Assembly (NCBI GenBank): GCA_903827245.1
Contig: CAIKHO010000042.1
Span: 62,001 to 126,000, forward strand
Source: an uncultured Opitutia bacterium
GTDB lineage: Bacteria; Verrucomicrobiota; Verrucomicrobiia; Opitutales; Opitutaceae
Length of the DNA stretch: 64,000 nt
Reading direction: 5' to 3'
The translations under genes were made by a program, and so were the position numbers. This document shows positions 59,711-64,000 of the stretch, piece after piece. The notes below the pieces were generated by a model. It ran no database searches. It saw nothing but the letters and a program-made list of their open reading frames with translations, and had not been told where the DNA came from. Position 1 is the first letter of the stretch. Every line of letters begins with the position of its first letter.

Positions 59711-62485
59711 TTACCCGGTGTTCTTCAAGCCGCCGGAAATGCCGTTGATCGTCAGCTCGATTACCCGGCGCGTCTCATCGGCCTCCTCCGCGGTGAGTTT
59801 CTTTTCGCCCTTGCGCAGGCGGCGGATCATTTCGACCTGCAGGTAGTTCAGCGGATCGATGTAGGGATTCCGCAGCTGCACGGACTTCAGGAGCACCGGC
59901 TCCCGCGCGAGCAGCTGCCGCTGGCCGGTGACCGCGAGGATCGCCGCCTCGGTGCGCGCGAATTCCGCCTGCAGCAGCCCGAAGATCCGTCGGCGGATCT
60001 TCTCGTCCTCCACCAGGTCGGCGTAGAGCGCCGCGATCGTCATGTCGGCCTTGCGCATCGTGAGCTGCGCGTTGTCGATCAGCGTCTGGAAGAACGGCCA
60101 GCCGGCATGCATCGCACGGAGCAACTTGCGGCCTTTTGGTCCCTGCTTCAGCACGGCGTCGAGCGCGCTGCCGAGGCCGAACCAGCCGGGAAAGACAAAC
60201 CGGCCCTGCATCCAGGAAAACACCCAGGGGATCGCGCGCAGGTCGTCGACCGTCTGCGCGGCGCGGCGGTAGGTCGGGCGCGAGCCGAACTTCAGGTTGC
60301 TGATCTCGTCGATTGGCGTGGCCTGCCGCCAGAACACGAGGAACTCCGGGTCGTCGTGCACCAGCGCCTTGTACGCGGCAAACCCGGCCGCGCTCATCGT
60401 CTCCATCGCGGCGGTCCACTCGCCCGGCACATTGGCCGGTGCCTGTGCCGCGTGCGTGCCGAGCATCACGCCGTACGCCATCTGCTCGAGGATGCGGTGG
60501 GCCAGGTCGGTGTCGTGGTACCGCGTCGACAGCACCTCGCCTTGCTCCGTCACGCGGATCGCGCCGTCGCGCAGGCCCACCGGTTGCGCCAGGATCGCCT
60601 TCGCGGCCGGGCCGCCGCCGCGCGCGATGCTGCCGCCGCGGCCGTGGAAGAGCGACAGCTTCACGCCATGCTCGCGGCCCACCCGGGCGATGGCGTCCTG
60701 CGCCTTGTAGAGCGCCCAGTTGGCCGTCAGGTAGCCGCAGTCCTTGTTGCTGTCGGAATAGCCCAGCATCACGTGCTGCCAGCGCCCGTGCCCGTCCAGC
60801 TGGGGCGCATAATCCGGATGCACAAACAGCGCGGCGAGGATCTCGGGCGCGCGCTCGAGGTCGTCCAGCGTCTCGAACAGCGGCGCAATGGGCAGCCGGG
60901 CGCCGGTGAGTTTCATCAGCAGCTGGACCTCCAGCACGTCCGACACGCCGTCGGTCATGCTGATGATATAAATGCCGAGCGCCTCGGGGCCGCACTTGGC
61001 CACGACATTGCCCACGAGGAGCAGCGGCTCCAGGACGTGCCGCGTGGCGGGGGACCACTGCGCCGCCGTGGCGACGGGCCGGATGTCCGCGAGCGCGGCG
61101 CCCAGCACCTTGATTTTTTCCACCTCGGCCAGCCGCGGATAGTCGGTCCGGCCGAGTACCTCGGCGACCGCCTGTTCGTGCTGCGCCGAGTGCTGCCGGA
61201 GATCGAGGCGGGCCGTGTGCAACCCGAAAACCTCCAGCTGCAGGCCAACGTCCTGGAGTTCGCCGTCGGCAAGGGCGGCGCCGCGGCCGGCCTGCAGGCT
61301 TTCCTCGATCACCCGCAGGGTGTCGACCACCGTGCCCTGGTCGAGACAGGTGTCGTCGCCGATCGTAGGAGCGGAGAGCGTCGCACCGTCCTTCACCTCC
61401 GCCACCGCCTGGGCCAGCCGCTCGCGCAGCACACCAAGGACGCGCCGGTACGGCTCGTGCGGATAACGCTGGCCAAGCTGCTCGACGTGCCGGGAAAAAT
61501 GCAGGGTCTCGCGCAGGTATTTCTCCACCGCGGGCGAAACCTCGTCGCGCCGGTCGCTCACGGTGAGCGAGCGGGCGAGGTCGCGCGCACCGAGCCGCAG
61601 CTTTTCGATGGCGAGGCGGCGGTGCAGCAGCAGGATCTCGGCGGTGATTGCGGCGGTCACGTTCGGGTTGCCGTCGCGATCGCCGCCGATCCAGGAGCCG
61701 AACGTCAGCCAGCGGCGCGGTGCCTTCACGCCGGGATAATGCCGGGCCAGCGCCCGCTTCATGTCGTCCTGGAGGCGCGGCAGCGTGTCGTAGATCGCGG
61801 TGTCGAAATACCACAGGCCCGTCCGGGCCTCGTCGGTCACCTCCGGGCGCTCGACCCGGTTGCGGTCGGTCAGCCAGAGCGAGATGATCTCCCGCTCGAT
61901 GCAGGCCGGGTCGGCCAGCGTCGGGTCAGCGAGTCCGGGCACGGCGCGCTGGCGGAGGATCTCGCCCAGGCGCTTGAGCTTGGTCAGCAGCGTGCGGCGC
62001 TTGGACTCGGTCGGATGCGCGGTGAAGACCAGCTCGATGGCGAGGCGGTCGACCAGCTCCTGCATGGCGGCGGGCTCGACGCCGCGCTGCTTCAGCTCGA
62101 TCACGGCGGACTCGATGCCCTCGCGCATCGGCCGCGCGTTCGCGGCCCCGCCGAGGAGCGCGGCCCGGCGGTGGCGCAGCAGGAGGATGCGGAAATTTTC
62201 CTCGGCCAGGTTCACCAGCTCGAAATAAAGGGTGAACGCCATCGCCTGATTGAACGCCTCGCGGGGCGTCAGGCCCGACACGACCTTGCTCAATTCCGCC
62301 GCCGCGGCCGTGTCGCCGGCCCGGCTGGCCTTGGCCAGCTTGCGCAGGTGCTCGACGGTTTCGAATGACGCCTGCCCCTCCAGCCGGGTGATGATGCGCC
62401 CGAGGGTGCGGCCGAGTTCCCGGATCTCGGCACCCAGTTGGGGCATGGCCTTGAGCGCGGAGGAGGGACGGGAGGTTTTGGCCAT
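59711..62485 (-). CDS. ppc: Phosphoenolpyruvate carboxylase
   Basis: Forms oxaloacetate from PEP and bicarbonate, replenishing the TCA cycle. The 924-residue product has VFTAHPTESKRRTLL near the N terminus, GGDRDGNPNVT, HGRGGSIARGGGP, and LRNPYIDPLNYLQ, and ends SGGLKNTG as expected for PEPC. The ATG at 62485 is set by homology; the longer frame reads into a repeat. Confidence 0.97.
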   Translation of the reverse strand: MAKTSRPSSALKAMPQLGAEIRELGRTLGRIITRLEGQASFETVEHLRKLAKASRAGDTAAAAELSKVVSGLTPREAFNQAMAFTLYFELVNLAEENFRILLLRHRRAALLGGAANARPMREGIESAVIELKQRGVEPAAMQELVDRLAIELVFTAHPTESKRRTLLTKLKRLGEILRQRAVPGLADPTLADPACIEREIISLWLTDRNRVERPEVTDEARTGLWYFDTAIYDTLPRLQDDMKRALARHYPGVKAPRRWLTFGSWIGGDRDGNPNVTAAITAEILLLHRRLAIEKLRLGARDLARSLTVSDRRDEVSPAVEKYLRETLHFSRHVEQLGQRYPHEPYRRVLGVLRERLAQAVAEVKDGATLSAPTIGDDTCLDQGTVVDTLRVIEESLQAGRGAALADGELQDVGLQLEVFGLHTARLDLRQHSAQHEQAVAEVLGRTDYPRLAEVEKIKVLGAALADIRPVATAAQWSPATRHVLEPLLLVGNVVAKCGPEALGIYIISMTDGVSDVLEVQLLMKLTGARLPIAPLFETLDDLERAPEILAALFVHPDYAPQLDGHGRWQHVMLGYSDSNKDCGYLTANWALYKAQDAIARVGREHGVKLSLFHGRGGSIARGGGPAAKAILAQPVGLRDGAIRVTEQGEVLSTRYHDTDLAHRILEQMAYGVMLGTHAAQAPANVPGEWTAAMETMSAAGFAAYKALVHDDPEFLVFWRQATPIDEISNLKFGSRPTYRRAAQTVDDLRAIPWVFSWMQGRFVFPGWFGLGSALDAVLKQGPKGRKLLRAMHAGWPFFQTLIDNAQLTMRKADMTIAALYADLVEDEKIRRRIFGLLQAEFARTEAAILAVTGQRQLLAREPVLLKSVQLRNPYIDPLNYLQVEMIRRLRKGEKKLTAEEADETRRVIELTINGISGGLKNTG

Positions 62486-62560
62486 GGTTGCGGGCGGAAG
62501 ATGAGTGGAGGAAACACCTCCGGAAAGCGAAAAGTGGGCCACTTTGCGGTCGTGGTAGAA

Positions 62561-62733
62561 TTTCGGGCAGAGACTTAAAAACAGAGCGAAAAGGCAAATT
62601 TCACACAGGGGCACGGAGGACACAGAGATCAATTATCGACGAACTACCCTGTGTCCTCCGTGCCTCCGTGTGAAATCCCGGATTCCGAGCCCAACCCCTG
62701 CCTTGCTCCGCGGCTTTGCGACTTTGCGCGAAA
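62561..62733. repeat. Nested palindromic element, family E copy 2
   Basis: Near copy of the element at 37780-37943. The 77-bp inner palindrome (62599-62675) and the downstream tail, including GATTCCGAGCCCAACC, are shared with only a few changes. It occupies the 339-base divergent gap between ppc and lptD; no other gene is visible there. Confidence 0.85.
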
Positions 62734-62824
62734 CCTGCCTGGAAGGATTGGCCCCAAATGGCACCACGATCCCCGTGTGCTGGGAGCTTGCTTGCCTGCG
62801 GCGCGATGCCTTTGCTGCGGCCCT

Positions 62825-64000
62825 GTGACCCGCCGTTTTGCGCTATTCCTCGCCGCCCTCGTCTCCGCCCTTCCAGTGGTCCGTGCTGCCGACCTCCAGA
62901 TCACGGGCGATAGTCTTGATGGCGATCTGAAGACTAAGGAGGCCGTCTATCGGGGCCACGCCCGCCTGCAGGGCGCGGACTTCCTCCTCACCGCGGACGA
63001 GATCCACTTCAACCAGGCCACCCAGGTCGCTACCGCCCTCGGCCATGTGGTCATCACCCGCGGCACCGAGCGCCTGCTGGCCGACAAACTCGTGTACAAC
63101 GAGCGCGACGGCACCTTCAGCGCGGAAAACATCCGCGTGGGTTCCTTCCCCATCTACGTCGAGGGCACCTCGGCCACCGGCTCGATCCGCGGTGACATCA
63201 GCGTGAACCACGCCACCGCCACCTATGGCGAGCCCGGCCCGTGGCAGCCCACGCTCACCGCCGAGCAGATCATCTACTCGCCCGGCAAGCGCCTGCGCGC
63301 CGAGCAGGCCAGCCTCGGCATCGGGCCGGCCCGGGCCATCCGCCTGCCCCATTTCGAGCAGAGCCTGCACGAGCCGGCGCAGCTGTCCTATGTGTCACTC
63401 GCCGGGGGTTACCGCTCCTCCCTCGGCGCCTATGTGCAGGCCGGCCTGCATCTGCCAGTGGTGCCCGGCTGGAAGCTGGGCGGCGAACTCGGCTTCTACT
63501 CCGCCCGCGGGCTGATGTTCGGCCCCTCCGGCGAATACACCTCGGTCTCCGATCCCGCCGCGCTCTCCGGCATCTTTCGCTCAGGCTTCATCAATGACCA
63601 CGGCGACAAACTCACCGACGTGCTCGGCCGCCCGGTGCCCGAGAACCGCGGCTATGTGGAATGGGAGCACCGCCAGCAGTTGTCCGAAAACCTGAGCGTC
63701 ACCGCCCAGCTCAACTACTGGAAGGACTCCGAGATCGTGCGCGATTTCCGCCCGGACTCCTTCCTGAATGTGCAGCAGCCGGACAGCTTCATCGAATCCG
63801 TCTACACCGGGAAAAACTACTTCGTTTCGCTCTTCGCCCGCTTCGAGCCGAACAACTTCGAGCTGGTGCAGCAGCGGCTGCCCGAGCTGAACTTCGACCT
63901 GGTGCCCCTCGCCGTCGGCCAGGGTTTCTACGAGCAGTTTCACGCCGGCGCCGCCCTCCTGCGCGAGGATCCGCTGACCGTCGGCCCGACGCTGCGCAGC
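62825..64000 (+). CDS. lptD: LPS-assembly protein LptD-like, partial at window end
   Basis: Outer-membrane LPS insertion protein. The frame is open from the GTG at 62825 to the window end (392 codons) with no stop. It has a signal peptide (TRRFALFLAALVSALPVVRA) and then an OstA/LptA-like N-terminal domain (AVYRGHARLQGADFLLTADE; LADKLVYNERDGTF). The start of the barrel follows with alternating strands. GTG is used because no in-frame ATG is closer. The C-terminal two-thirds lie outside the window. Confidence 0.78.
   Translation, partial: MTRRFALFLAALVSALPVVRAADLQITGDSLDGDLKTKEAVYRGHARLQGADFLLTADEIHFNQATQVATALGHVVITRGTERLLADKLVYNERDGTFSAENIRVGSFPIYVEGTSATGSIRGDISVNHATATYGEPGPWQPTLTAEQIIYSPGKRLRAEQASLGIGPARAIRLPHFEQSLHEPAQLSYVSLAGGYRSSLGAYVQAGLHLPVVPGWKLGGELGFYSARGLMFGPSGEYTSVSDPAALSGIFRSGFINDHGDKLTDVLGRPVPENRGYVEWEHRQQLSENLSVTAQLNYWKDSEIVRDFRPDSFLNVQQPDSFIESVYTGKNYFVSLFARFEPNNFELVQQRLPELNFDLVPLAVGQGFYEQFHAGAALLREDPLTVGPTLRS

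Noticed and set aside
57588-62368. Long plus-strand frames (670 and 753 codons) opposite glgB and ppc
   Set aside because: Shadow frames; glgB and ppc on the minus strand are complete and have all catalytic motifs.

Overview
The window is a chromosomal segment of a GC-rich Gram-negative bacterium, most likely a member of Verrucomicrobiota close to Opitutaceae. The clues are strong G/C preference at third codon positions, an outer-membrane LPS export gene set (LptC-like, LptD), a PEP-CTERM surface protein, menaquinone genes (menF-menD), an IspH with a long N-terminal extension, an OpcA-zwf pair, and intergenic palindromes in nearly every gap. The assignment comes from reading the proteins and not from a database search. 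I see no rRNA, tRNA, CRISPR array, prophage or insertion-sequence transposase.

Layout. 1-7.8 kb: trpB, a secreted rhamnogalacturonan acetylesterase-like SGNH hydrolase, a GAF-SpoIIE phosphatase with a STAS protein (partner-switching type regulators), and aconitase. 7.8-14.8 kb: peroxiredoxin, tyrS, a secreted HExxH protein, a PEP-CTERM protein, opcA-zwf and yraN. 14.9-24.5 kb: a GAF-containing PilB/GspE-type ATPase with a frameshift, menF-menD, metG, and a chimeric locus in which the 5' part of a sensor kinase abuts an N-terminally shortened membrane/spermidine-synthase-like gene. 24.8-33.2 kb: a polytopic membrane protein, rdgB, ribD, an MBL hydrolase, leuB, and a hybrid sensor kinase with its response regulator. 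33.7-42.4 kb: alaS with a patch of foreign-looking codon use, an AlkC-type DNA glycosylase, a lipoprotein, a small acidic protein and ispH. 42.8-46.7 kb: an outer-membrane-like protein and a ParA-like ATPase followed by two unrecognised genes, one of them coiled coil. 46.9-54.9 kb: response regulator plus Gre-like factor, sulfotransferase-like protein, a secreted protein, a three-gene kinase/receiver/adenylate cyclase cassette, and a lysine-rich histone-like protein preceded by a five-codon mini-ORF. 55-64 kb: secreted esterase, YdeI-like fragment, lptC-like, glgB, ppc and the start of lptD, which runs off the window.

Most genes are core metabolism and information processing (tryptophan, leucine, riboflavin, isoprenoid, menaquinone, pentose phosphate, TCA and anaplerosis, glycogen, three aminoacyl-tRNA synthetases). 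Signalling genes are over-represented. The most distinctive features are (i) at least ten families of palindromic intergenic elements, some of which supply stop codons and one of which lies in frame inside menF; (ii) the phosphorelay-cyclase cassette at 49.7-54.1 kb; (iii) the ParA-plus-two-unknowns cluster at 44.1-46.7 kb; and (iv) several broken or fused genes. Two of the breaks are one-base losses in short C runs and may be sequence errors.
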